NCBI RefSeq assembly: GCF_000931465.1
Contig: NZ_CP010892.1
Coordinates: 3,061,388 to 3,125,387, forward strand
Direction: 5' to 3'
DNA: 64,000 bases
Source: Pseudomonas sp. MRSN 12121
Lineage (GTDB): Bacteria; Pseudomonadota; Gammaproteobacteria; Pseudomonadales; Pseudomonadaceae
Shown here: positions 49,801 to 56,815 of the stretch, in pieces
Position numbering within the stretch: position 1 is the stretch's first letter
How the letters are laid out: the number at the start of each line of letters is the position of its first letter
The notes under the pieces: model-generated
Databases searched by the model: none
What the model was told of the DNA's origin: nothing
The model's input: only the letters and a program-made list of their open reading frames with translations
Made by a program: the position numbers and the translations under genes

Positions 49801-51078
49801 CTGGCGGGGCTGTCGGCCACGCCGCTGTGGGGCGCTTCCTGGTTCATGGGGTTCTACCTGTGGTTCATCTCGATGTACTTTCAGTGCCTGGTGGTGTTCC
49901 CGGTCCTGTACAACGCGCTGTACAAGAGCCGCGGCAACACCCGGCGCCTGCTGGTGCTGACCGCCGCGGGCCTGGCGCTGAACGGGCTGATACTGCTGGG
50001 CTTCTGGTACGGCTATGCGGCGGATGCGACTGGCTACGGTTTCTTCGACCCGCTGAGCGGCGACAGACTGATCCCCAGCGCCAGCCAGATGGCCATGGCG
50101 GACAAGGACAACGCCGTGATGCTCGGCTTCTACCTGTTCGCCCCGTTCTGGATGGTGTATTTCGTCGCGGGCATGTGCGCAGCGTTCCTGTATGACGCCA
50201 TCCGGCCTGCGGAACAGGCGCGTGCCTATCGCTGGGGGTATGTGGCCGACGCCATCACGCTGATCGTCATCGCGCTCAGCGTGGCCCATGTGCTGCAGGG
50301 CTATATCCCGCATGGAGCCGGCATCGCCCAGGCTTCCCTCGAGACGTTTTTCCTGCGCCCCGAGGCGGCCGACAACTTTGCCGATCCCGGCATCGTCAAC
50401 CGGATCTGGGACGAAATAAACTCGCGGCTGTTCGCGCCCATCACGCTGCTCTGGGTGTTCGCCCTGAGTACCGGGCAGGGCGTGACCGCGAGGCTGCTGC
50501 GGCTCGAGCCCATCTCGCAGACGCTGGCGCCCACCGCCTATGCGTGCTTCCTGTTCCACCAGGTCGTGGGCCAGTGGTACTACGCCGTCACCCGGCACGG
50601 CGAGTGGTGGAACTGGTGGAGCTATCGCAAGGACTTCTACTGGTTCAGCCCGCAGCCGGTGCCGGTGGAATGGTACGAGTACTTCTATGTGGTCGGCCTG
50701 GTGGTGATCTTCGGCAAGCTGGTGCAACCTCTGGACCCTGTTATCCGGCGTGTGGTCGGCCTGGGGCTGGCATCGCTGAAAAAGGCCGGGGTGGCCGCGG
50801 AGCAAGATACCCTGGGCGCGATATTGCAGCTCGTCGAGCGCAGTACCGGGATGGCGGCGCAGCCTGAGTGGAGCCTTGAGGAGTGTGGCCTGGCGTCGCT
50901 CGGCGTAGTCCAGTTCACCAACACGCTGCGGGCGCAGTTCTCCACGGCCAACCGCAAGATCACGCTGTCGGTGCCGGACATCATGGCCGCGCGGGATATC
51001 CGCGCGATCGCCTTGATCGTGGACGCCGCCAGAGACGCGGCGCCGCAACCGCAGGAGCCGGTGCTGCAGGCGACCTGA
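46804..51078 (+). CDS. Four-domain fusion: FSH1-type serine hydrolase, AMP-forming acyl ligase, membrane acyltransferase-3, carrier protein
   Basis: A 1424-residue fusion I cannot match to a described enzyme. Domain 1 (about 10-240) is an FSH1-type alpha/beta hydrolase: LALHGRGSN, nucleophile Ser111 in GFSQGG, Asp194/195 in GREDDYK, His219 in GGHAIEP. Domain 2 (about 280-830) is an adenylating ligase: TSGSTSVPK (459-467), YSMSEQ (609-614), SGDLGEID (700-707), GRLKELIKRGGEQVSP (717-732) and catalytic Lys817 in PKTASRK. Domain 3 (about 865-1320) is an acyltransferase-3 with some ten membrane helices and the family Arg-x10-His pair (Arg872, His883). Domain 4 (about 1335-1410) is an acyl carrier domain with Ser1365 in CGLASLGVVQ. 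All key residues are intact. It presumably activates an acid, loads it on the carrier and hands it to the membrane domain; the acceptor is unknown. ATG 46804 has AAAGGAA about 11 bp upstream; ATG 46774 is an alternative. Confidence 0.85.
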   Translation: MIKDAPASRFRILALHGRGSNNDVTRMQLKNLGLNESEYDIFYLNGPLPSHRPGPGIEEFEDLIAGPWYSWLPTDDGEPAQALADALCDAVLHVLSVLEKEGPFDGIFGFSQGGVIASLVDGLPADAALMAALQKRTGRLISPRRENGALFRATLIACAGASLSLSELRSRAGLGPVPAPSPQSRSIHLIGREDDYKPWSESLALSAAARAVFYLDGGHAIEPVPRNDSAIRDLFRHYLKGTANASERSLALPEPLWQRSSVLSSRAIARDVQVATVEIETQGLPQTLTGLLAAQPADAPLLRLARERDASVCTTYGQMLGFCQPGGDGDLRRLAVQAGEVVAYLAPPGGSAVAATAFLSIASQTCAVPLTPTMSEADTLLALEQYGVKHMVLFEEVAAAGVRAAFDRYAGSGQARLHRAQQIGAGSPGLFRYLESVPGFRDLPALVNPPTAHCLLLRTSGSTSVPKVVPLRQRDLVWNAAVLADGIGIGARDVTYSVMPLDHIGGLSASLLCSVAAGASVTCEGLYDPQGMVQALMHSNPRPTWYSAVPTIHNATLRYLQEHSATYLDRQGRWHDHGLRVIRSGAAALKEPDRLVLEKVFGCEVVATYSMSEQMPISQPPRNAGAWQHRQGSVGVPVTASLAVVDPVTLRPLPFGEAGEIAISGPTVFTGYLHDPTANRQSRFLLPSPADGQLRDWFLSGDLGEIDASGSLVLRGRLKELIKRGGEQVSPFEVENLLVQHPWVETAVCFPVPSELYGEEVGCALVLAPAVAGQVTQQQAVREIRGFLREKGLAAFKYPAWLKLVADDDLPKTASRKYIRNGLAQVLGMTAAHAEPDSIPAPAAVSRTQPAAAAQALRDAPRVDWSTLAGLRFLLACYVMFMHIGSDESWGAVANLRQFPWHVHAFFVVAGFSLAVFMPALITRKAAFFWSRVSAMYPLYALALLLALINLLPGCQPSTFSVVFHWNALPQDMGRLFCEGTPLLQDSWLANLFSTVAIHLAGLSATPLWGASWFMGFYLWFISMYFQCLVVFPVLYNALYKSRGNTRRLLVLTAAGLALNGLILLGFWYGYAADATGYGFFDPLSGDRLIPSASQMAMADKDNAVMLGFYLFAPFWMVYFVAGMCAAFLYDAIRPAEQARAYRWGYVADAITLIVIALSVAHVLQGYIPHGAGIAQASLETFFLRPEAADNFADPGIVNRIWDEINSRLFAPITLLWVFALSTGQGVTARLLRLEPISQTLAPTAYACFLFHQVVGQWYYAVTRHGEWWNWWSYRKDFYWFSPQPVPVEWYEYFYVVGLVVIFGKLVQPLDPVIRRVVGLGLASLKKAGVAAEQDTLGAILQLVERSTGMAAQPEWSLEECGLASLGVVQFTNTLRAQFSTANRKITLSVPDIMAARDIRAIALIVDAARDAAPQPQEPVLQAT

Positions 51079-51101
51079 GGCGGGTTCGAGCACCGGTAAC
51101 C

Positions 51102-51130
51102 GGCCCGGCCTTCATCGCGAAGGCCGGGCC
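51102..51130 (+). terminator. Strong hairpin between the fusion gene and the AraC gene
   Basis: A perfect 12-bp stem (GGCCCGGCCTTC at 51102-51113 with GAAGGCCGGGCC at 51119-51130) encloses ATCGC. There is no T run after it, so it is not a classic terminator. It may stabilise the upstream mRNA or attenuate read-through into the regulator, whose ribosome site begins 15 bp later. Confidence 0.6.
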
Positions 51131-51157
51131 CTGGCCTTTATCGCAAAGGGGGAATGC

Positions 51158-51961
51158 ATGCGGGAAATAACCAGTCTGGTGAAGGAGGCGCTGCGCCAAG
51201 GCAGGCCACTGCCATTCTCGGCGTACCTGTCGTTGAAGGAGCAGCGCATTCTCAATGCGCCCATTGCCAAGCCGCTGCTGATCCTTGTCCTGGCGGGGGT
51301 CAAGAAGCTGGGGCGCGAGGATGAGATCGTCTGCCCTGCGGGCAGCTTTCTGTTTCTACCGAATACCGCGTCCATCGACATGCGCAATATCCCGGGCGAG
51401 GAATACTTCGCGGTGCTGATCGAATTCGATCTTGCCGACTTCGACTCGTTCAGGCACACCCGGAGCGGCGAGGGCAGGCATTTTCAGGGGCCGATCGAGG
51501 GCGCCCTGGCGAAGATGCTCAAGCAGTTCGTCGAGTGGTCGCTCTTTGCTCCCAGGGAGCTGTGGCGCCTGCGCCGCCAAGAGCTCCTGCAGCTGTTGTA
51601 TCTGTCCGGGTATACCGAGGTGAGCCGCCTGGTCGGGCATCCCGCGCTCGGCCATCAGTTGCATGAAATCATCAGCGAAAATATCGCCGAGGACTGGCGT
51701 GTCGAGCGCCTGGTCGAAAAGCTCGCGGTCAGCGAGTCCACCCTGCGCCGCAAATTGAAGGCCGAAGGCAGCAGCCTGCGCTCCGTGCTCGACAGGGCCA
51801 GGCTGGGCCATGGCCTGTTCCTGGTGCAGACGACCCTGGAGCCGATCGGACGCATTGCCGAGCGTTGCGGCTACCAGTCGCAATCGCGCTTTACCGACAA
51901 GTTCAAGCAGCAGTTCGGCATCACCCCCAGCGAGCTGCGCAAAACCCGCCTGTCCGATTAG
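51158..51961 (+). CDS. AraC-family transcriptional regulator
   Basis: A 267-residue regulator. The N-terminal 150 residues look like a cupin-type sensor domain (PLLILVLAGVKKLG, CPAGSFLFLPN), and the C-terminal 95 residues carry two helix-turn-helix motifs: VERLVEKLAVSESTLRRKLK (recognition helix 1) and IAERCGYQSQSRFTDKFKQQFG, the AraC signature with ITPSELR at the end. AAAGGGGGA lies 5 bp before the ATG at 51158. It is 79 bp downstream of the fusion gene in the same direction, so it probably regulates that gene and may be co-transcribed with it. The inducer is unknown. Confidence 0.92.
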   Translation: MREITSLVKEALRQGRPLPFSAYLSLKEQRILNAPIAKPLLILVLAGVKKLGREDEIVCPAGSFLFLPNTASIDMRNIPGEEYFAVLIEFDLADFDSFRHTRSGEGRHFQGPIEGALAKMLKQFVEWSLFAPRELWRLRRQELLQLLYLSGYTEVSRLVGHPALGHQLHEIISENIAEDWRVERLVEKLAVSESTLRRKLKAEGSSLRSVLDRARLGHGLFLVQTTLEPIGRIAERCGYQSQSRFTDKFKQQFGITPSELRKTRLSD

Positions 51962-52088
51962 GGCGCCCGCCCGCCTGCCCATTGCCGCCCGGGGGCAGGG
52001 CCGCCACCTCCCTCCCACCTGTGCGGGTCGCCGCGCTGCGGCGCCATGCGGGCGCTGCTTGCCATTCATCGCGATCCCCCGTTTGTGA

Positions 52089-52118
52089 ATGAAGCTTTTG
52101 TGACAAAAGTTCGGTAGC
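52089..52118 (+). promoter_or_regulatory. Shared 30-bp motif before phdA-pdtB (second copy)
   Basis: This is the second copy of the block found before pdtA at 14653-14682, identical at 24 of 30 positions, including ATGAAG, TGACAAA and GTTCGGT. It lies 121 bp before the phdA start, almost the same distance as the other copy from pdtA (125 bp). The surrounding sequence is not similar, so this looks like selected promoter or operator sequence and not a duplication of the whole region. Confidence 0.6.
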
Positions 52119-52209
52119 ACTTCGCCAGTCCCGTCATGCAGATGTGACGCGCTTGAGGGGGCCTTCTGGCCGCTTTTCTGAGCCGAGGCGGGACGCCGGG
52201 AGTGAGGTT

Positions 52210-52821
52210 ATGGGGACTATGGAACGCTACGCGAAAGTGGGCATGCAGGAGCTGGACCAGCGGCTGTCGAAGATCGTCGAGGCCGCGCGCAAGAAGCCGG
52301 TATCGGTCTATCGCTACGGCGCGCCGTGGGTCTGGATCGTTTCCCAGGATGACTGGCAGGGCGCCTTGAAGGAGCTGTCCAGCTACATCCCGCCGGGCCA
52401 TTCGCTGGTGTTGCTGCGTCCGCAGATCGATGCCTTGCTCGACCAGCACCGCGACGTTCTCCAGAGCCTGGACGGCGAGCCCGGCATGCTCATCGCGCCG
52501 CGCACGGTGATGCACATCCTGCTGTTGCAGCTGCTGTATTCGGTGCCCGGCGAGCAGCAGCTGTACGAGCAGCTCAATTACAACCTGCTGTTCCGCTGGT
52601 TCGTCGGCCTGGACCTGAACCAGAAGGTCTGGAACCTCGGCGTCCTGAGCCGGGACATCGCCACGCTGCTGGGCGATGCGCGGGCGGTGCAACTGATCCA
52701 GAAAATCATCGGTGAAGTGTTCTGTGGCGCCTTGCTGCACATGCCCGAGTTCTCCCTGAACTTCGCGCTGCTGCACAGCTGGCTGGCCAAGCACGCCACG
52801 ACATCGACCTTGAGCAATTGA
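52210..52821 (+). CDS. phdA: PhdA: Phd/YefM antitoxin-like domain fused to a transposase N-terminal domain
   Basis: A 203-residue protein at the position of P. aeruginosa PA0691 (PhdA, prevent-host-death protein A, linked to biofilm phage lysis under BfmR). Residues 5-55 have the Phd/YefM fold pattern (YAKVGMQELDQRLSKIVEAA, VSVYRYGAPWVWIVS, as in antitoxin N termini). Residues 95-150 (LLLQLLYSVPGEQQLYEQLN followed by NLLFRWFVGLDL) match the N-terminal domain of IS5/IS1182-type transposases. The DDE catalytic part is absent, and no toxin gene is adjacent. GGGAG and GAGG lie 2-7 bp before the ATG at 52210; a GTG at 52144 is possible. The stop is overlapped by a TTG that could start pdtB, so translation is probably coupled. 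Confidence 0.8.
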   Translation: MGTMERYAKVGMQELDQRLSKIVEAARKKPVSVYRYGAPWVWIVSQDDWQGALKELSSYIPPGHSLVLLRPQIDALLDQHRDVLQSLDGEPGMLIAPRTVMHILLLQLLYSVPGEQQLYEQLNYNLLFRWFVGLDLNQKVWNLGVLSRDIATLLGDARAVQLIQKIIGEVFCGALLHMPEFSLNFALLHSWLAKHATTSTLSN

Positions 52822-52895
52822 TCCGGCCAAACGCCGTACAGACGGCGACGGCGGCGGCGACGCGGTTCGACATTCTTGGAAATCTAGGGGGCGGT

Positions 52896-54542
52896 GTGGA
52901 GCATCTGTTCAAGAGAGGGCGGCCGGGGCCGACCAGGCGCTGGCTGCCGGTGTGCGGCTGGCTGGCGCTGGCCGCGGCGAGCCTGCCGGCGTCGGCCGAG
53001 GAGGGCGGCCCGGCGGACGGCGAGCCGGTGCCCGGCAGCGCAACGGCTGCGCGGTTGGTGGACGTGAACGAGTATTTCGTGCGCGGCAATACCGTGCTCG
53101 ATGCCCGGGCGATCGAAGAAGCGGTGTATCCCTACCTCGGCCCGCAAAAAGCCCTGAGCGATATCGAAGGCGCCCGCGACGCCTTGCAGAAGGTCTACCA
53201 GGCGCGTGGCTATCAGTCGGTGTTCGTCGAGCTGCCCGAGCAGAAGGTCGAGGACGGCATCGTCTACCTGCAGGTCAGCGAGACCAAGGTTGGCCGGGTG
53301 CGGGTGGTCGGCGCCAAGCATTATTCGCCGGTGGAGATCCGCGACGAGGTGCCGGCGCTCAAGGAAGGCGAAGTGCCGGACTTCGCCAAGGTCCAGGGCC
53401 AGCTGGCGGGCCTGAACAAGACGCCCGGGCGCCAGGTCATGCCCCTGGTGCGCGAGGGCCAGCGTCCCGGCACCATGGACGTCGACCTGCAGGTGGAGGA
53501 CCAGAACCCCTGGCAGGCCAGCATCGGCCTGAACAACGACTACAGCGCCGACACCAAGCACCTGCGGGCGGTGACCAGCCTGGGCTACAACAACCTGTGG
53601 CAACTGGGCCACAGCATTTCCCTGACCTACTTCACCGCGCCCGAGGACCAGGACAACGCCAAGGTCTGGTCCGGTTCCTACACCGCGCCGCTGAACGAGC
53701 GCTGGAGCCTGCAGTTCGCCGGCTACCAGTCCGACAGCGACGTCGCCACCATCGGCGGCAGCAATGTGCTGGGCAAGGGCCATTCCTACGGCCTGTCGCT
53801 GATCTACAGCCTGCCGGCGAGCGGCAGCTGGGCCAACTCGTTCTCGTTCGGGGTGGACTTCAAGGACTTCGAGGAAGAGCTGAGCCTGGGCGGCGAACGC
53901 AACAAGGTGCCGCTCAAGTACGCGCCGTTCACCTTCGCCTACAACGGCTTCCGCTACACCGAGACCTCCCAGCTGGGCCTGGGCCTGAGCCTGGTGGCCG
54001 GCACCCGCAGCCTGTTCGGCTACAGCAGTTCGGATGAAGACTTCGACAACAAGCGCTACCGCGCCAACCCCAGTTTCGCCGTGCTCAAGGGCGACGCGAG
54101 TTACACCTACACCTTCGCCAACGACTGGCAGAGCGCGTCCAAGGCGGCGTTCCAGCTGGCCTCGGGGCCGCTGGTGTCCAACGAGCAGTTCTCCGCCGGC
54201 GGCGCCACCTCGGTGCGCGGTTACCTGGCGGCCGAGCGCACCAGCGACGACGGCTTGCTGTTTTCCCAGGAACTGCGCACGCCGTCCCTGGCCAGGTTCC
54301 TCGGCGGCTACGTCAACGAATGGCGCTTCTACGCCTTCGCCGAAGGCGCCCGCATGTCCCTGCGCGACGAGCTTCCCGACCAGGAGGCCGACTACAGCCT
54401 GGCCAGCGTCGGCCTGGGCACCCGCGCCAGCTTGAGCAAATGGCTTTCCGGCAGCCTGGACTGGGGTTACCCGCTGCTTGACGGACCGAACACCCAGAAA
54501 CAGGACTCGCGCCTGCACTTCAGCGTGCAGGCGACGTTTTGA
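52896..54542 (+). CDS. pdtB: Two-partner secretion outer-membrane transporter PdtB (TpsB)
   Basis: A 548-residue Omp85-type transporter that by synteny exports PdtA. It has a signal peptide (WLPVCGWLALAAASLPASAEE), POTRA domains (about 55-195; VNEYFVRGNTVLDARAIEEA) and a 16-strand barrel with the L6 motif VRGY in GGATSVRGYLAAE, ending in FSVQATF. I chose GTG 52896 because AGGGGGC lies about 4 bp upstream and the basic N terminus of the signal follows; a TTG at 52818 would add 26 residues. In P. aeruginosa the gene sits next to pdtA with only phdA between; here 25 kb separate them. It starts an operon with the ExbB gene, whose ATG lies 20 bp after its stop. Confidence 0.92.
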   Translation: MEHLFKRGRPGPTRRWLPVCGWLALAAASLPASAEEGGPADGEPVPGSATAARLVDVNEYFVRGNTVLDARAIEEAVYPYLGPQKALSDIEGARDALQKVYQARGYQSVFVELPEQKVEDGIVYLQVSETKVGRVRVVGAKHYSPVEIRDEVPALKEGEVPDFAKVQGQLAGLNKTPGRQVMPLVREGQRPGTMDVDLQVEDQNPWQASIGLNNDYSADTKHLRAVTSLGYNNLWQLGHSISLTYFTAPEDQDNAKVWSGSYTAPLNERWSLQFAGYQSDSDVATIGGSNVLGKGHSYGLSLIYSLPASGSWANSFSFGVDFKDFEEELSLGGERNKVPLKYAPFTFAYNGFRYTETSQLGLGLSLVAGTRSLFGYSSSDEDFDNKRYRANPSFAVLKGDASYTYTFANDWQSASKAAFQLASGPLVSNEQFSAGGATSVRGYLAAERTSDDGLLFSQELRTPSLARFLGGYVNEWRFYAFAEGARMSLRDELPDQEADYSLASVGLGTRASLSKWLSGSLDWGYPLLDGPNTQKQDSRLHFSVQATF

Positions 54543-54562
54543 TCTCTCACGGAGTAACTTTC

Positions 54563-56374
54563 ATGCAGCGCTTACTGATTTCCCTGTTGATCTGCCTGGG
54601 CTTCGTGCTCCCGGCGACCGCCCAGGCGTGGTGGCAGGATGACTGGCACTACCGCAAGCAGATCTCGATCGACACCACGCCCCAAGGCGCGGCCATCAAC
54701 CAGGCCCTGGGTCGCACCGCGCTGCTGGTGCGCCTGCACACCGGCAATTTCAGTTTCGACGGGGTCAAGGAAGACGGCTCCGACCTGCGTTTCGTCAGCG
54801 CCGACGACAAGACCGTGTTCAACCACCAGATCGAAAGCTTCGACCCGCTGATGGGCATGGCCCTGGTCTGGGTCGACGTGCCGAACGTGGAGGGCGGCCA
54901 GCGCCAGGATATCTGGATGTACTACGGCAACCAGAAAGCCCCGGCCAGCGCCAACGGCCAGCTGACCTTCGACCCGAACTACATCGGCCTCTATCACTTC
55001 GACGGCGCCAACGGCACGCCGGCCAAGGACACCACGGCCTACGGCAACCATGCGCAGAACGCCACCGGCGCGAGCATCGACGGGGTGATCGGCCGGGCCT
55101 TGCAGTTCAACGGCCAGCCGCTGCTGTTGCCGGCCAGCCCATCGCTGCAGCACAACGCCGACGGCGCCTTCACCTTCAGTGCCTGGCTGCGCCTGGACCA
55201 GGCCAGCGGCGAGCAAGTGGTCCTGGCCCGGCGTGAGGGCACCAGCAGCCTGCTGGTCGGGGTCAACCAGGGCGTGCCCTTCGTCGAGGTCGACGGCCAG
55301 CGCGGGGTGTCCAGCCAGCCGCTGAACCCGGGGCAATGGCAGCACCTGGCGTTGACCGCCCAGGGCAGCCAGCTGGCGCTGTTCGTCAACGGCCGCGAAA
55401 GCGCTCGCTTGGCCGTGGCGCTGCCGGCGTTCAACTCGCCTCTGGCGATCGGTGCCGACCTGCCGCCGGCGGCGGGGGCTGCCGCCAGCGCGTTCTTGCC
55501 GTTCAACGGGGCGCTGGACGAGTTGCGCCTGTCCAAGGTGGCCCGGCCCGCGGGCCTGCTGCTGGCCGATGCCGCGGCCCAGGGCGCCGAGTCGAAACTG
55601 GTGGTGTACGGCGTCGACGAAGAACAGTCGGGCTTCGGTTTCGGCAGCCTGGGTTTCTTGCTCAAGGCGGTGCCGCTGGACGCCTGGGTGATCATCGCGG
55701 TGCTGGTGCTGATGATGGTCCAGTCGTGGATCATCATGTATCGCAAGAACCGCGCGCTCGGCCGCGTCAGCGAGGCCAACCAGGCCTTTCGCGAGCAGTT
55801 CGCGCGGGTCGGCACGCGCCTGGAAATGTTCGCCGACGACGCCGAGCTGGGCCAGCTGCTGCGGCACTCCTCGCTGTGGCGCCTGTACCAGGTGGCGGTT
55901 CAGGAAATCCGCACCCGTCGCGCCCAGGGCGCCGACACCTCGTCGGTCTCGGCGGCGACCATCGAAGCCATCCGCTGCTCCATGGACGGCGTGCGCACCC
56001 GCGAGAACCAGCAACTCGGTTCGAAGCTCTCGACCCTGTCCAACGCCATCGCCGGCGGCCCCTACATCGGCCTGCTGGGCACGGTGCTGGGGATCATGGT
56101 GGTGTTCCTCGGCACGGCGATGGCCGGCGACGTCAACATCAACGCCATCGCCCCGGGCATGGCCGCGGCGCTGCTGGCCACCGCCATGGGCCTGTTCGTC
56201 GCGATCCCGGCGCTGTTCGGCTACAACCGGCTGGTCACCCGCAACAAGGAAGTCAGCGCCGACATGCGGGTGTTCGTCGACGAATTCATCACCCGCCTGG
56301 CCGAACTGCATGGCGCCAGCCAGTCCAGCGAAGCCGCGCCCGCGCGGATGCATAACGCCAGCGTGCCGGCCTGA
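54563..56374 (+). CDS. exbB2: ExbB/MotA-family proton channel with N-terminal DUF2341 and LamG-like domains
   Basis: A 603-residue motor protein. A signal peptide (MQRLLISLLICLGFVLPATA) is followed by a DUF2341 domain (WWQDDWHYRKQISIDTT, about 23-130) and a concanavalin/LamG-like domain (about 150-325; YHFDGANGTPAKDTT, FSAWLRLDQASG). The ExbB part follows, with helices at about 370-395, 510-535 and 545-570 (GGPYIGLLGTVLGIMVVFLG; AALLATAMGLFVAIPA). ExbB proteins are usually about 240 residues, so the periplasmic extension of about 350 residues is extra. It could sense a polysaccharide or envelope ligand and gate the proton channel. GGAG precedes the ATG by 8 bp. It is part of the pdtB-exbB-exbD-tonB operon. 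Confidence 0.9.
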   Translation: MQRLLISLLICLGFVLPATAQAWWQDDWHYRKQISIDTTPQGAAINQALGRTALLVRLHTGNFSFDGVKEDGSDLRFVSADDKTVFNHQIESFDPLMGMALVWVDVPNVEGGQRQDIWMYYGNQKAPASANGQLTFDPNYIGLYHFDGANGTPAKDTTAYGNHAQNATGASIDGVIGRALQFNGQPLLLPASPSLQHNADGAFTFSAWLRLDQASGEQVVLARREGTSSLLVGVNQGVPFVEVDGQRGVSSQPLNPGQWQHLALTAQGSQLALFVNGRESARLAVALPAFNSPLAIGADLPPAAGAAASAFLPFNGALDELRLSKVARPAGLLLADAAAQGAESKLVVYGVDEEQSGFGFGSLGFLLKAVPLDAWVIIAVLVLMMVQSWIIMYRKNRALGRVSEANQAFREQFARVGTRLEMFADDAELGQLLRHSSLWRLYQVAVQEIRTRRAQGADTSSVSAATIEAIRCSMDGVRTRENQQLGSKLSTLSNAIAGGPYIGLLGTVLGIMVVFLGTAMAGDVNINAIAPGMAAALLATAMGLFVAIPALFGYNRLVTRNKEVSADMRVFVDEFITRLAELHGASQSSEAAPARMHNASVPA

Positions 56375-56385
56375 GGAGAAACGTC

Positions 56386-56811
56386 ATGGCTTCTGTGAAC
56401 GCCTCCCACGACGATGACGACGACGCGGCGGTCGACAGCATCAACATCACGCCCCTGGTGGACGTGCTGATGGTGGTGCTGGTGATGTTCATCCTCACCG
56501 CCACCGCCCAGGTCTCGGGCATCCAGATCAACCTGCCCAAGGCCAGCGCCTCGGTGTCGCTGTCCGAGGCCAAGACCAAGGCCATCTCGGTCAACGACGG
56601 CGGCCAGGTGTTCCTCGACGCCTACCCGGTGACGCTGCCGGAGCTGGAAGAGCGCCTGCGCATGGAGAAGGCCCTGAACCCGGACTTCCCGGTGATCGTG
56701 CGCGGCGACGCCACGGTGCAGTATCAGAAGGTCATCGAGGTGCTGGACCTGCTGCGCCGGCTGGAACTGTCCCAGGTCGGCCTGGTGACCGGCAAACCGA
56801 GCCAGGGCTGA
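56386..56811 (+). CDS. exbD2: ExbD-family proton channel subunit
   Basis: A 141-residue ExbD. An acidic cytoplasmic N terminus (HDDDDDAAVD) precedes a single membrane helix INITPLVDVLMVVLVMFIL with the proton-carrying Asp26, followed by the periplasmic domain (ISVNDGGQVFLDAYPVTLPE, IVRGDATVQYQKVIEVLDLL). Length and key residue are normal. GAGGAGAAACG lies before the ATG. It follows exbB after 11 bp and precedes the tonB-like gene by 4 bp, so the three form one TonB motor. Confidence 0.95.
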   Translation: MASVNASHDDDDDAAVDSINITPLVDVLMVVLVMFILTATAQVSGIQINLPKASASVSLSEAKTKAISVNDGGQVFLDAYPVTLPELEERLRMEKALNPDFPVIVRGDATVQYQKVIEVLDLLRRLELSQVGLVTGKPSQG

Positions 56812-56815
56812 TCTC

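Noticed and set aside
52210..52821. phdA as an insertion sequence remnant or an intact toxin-antitoxin pair
   Set aside because: It has no terminal inverted repeats, no DDE part and no toxin gene beside it, and it keeps its conserved place and coupling to pdtB; a functional gene is more likely.
52818..52895. TTG start of pdtB overlapping the phdA stop
   Set aside because: It would place 26 non-signal residues before the signal peptide and has no ribosome site, whereas GTG 52896 has AGGGGGC just upstream; kept only as an alternative.
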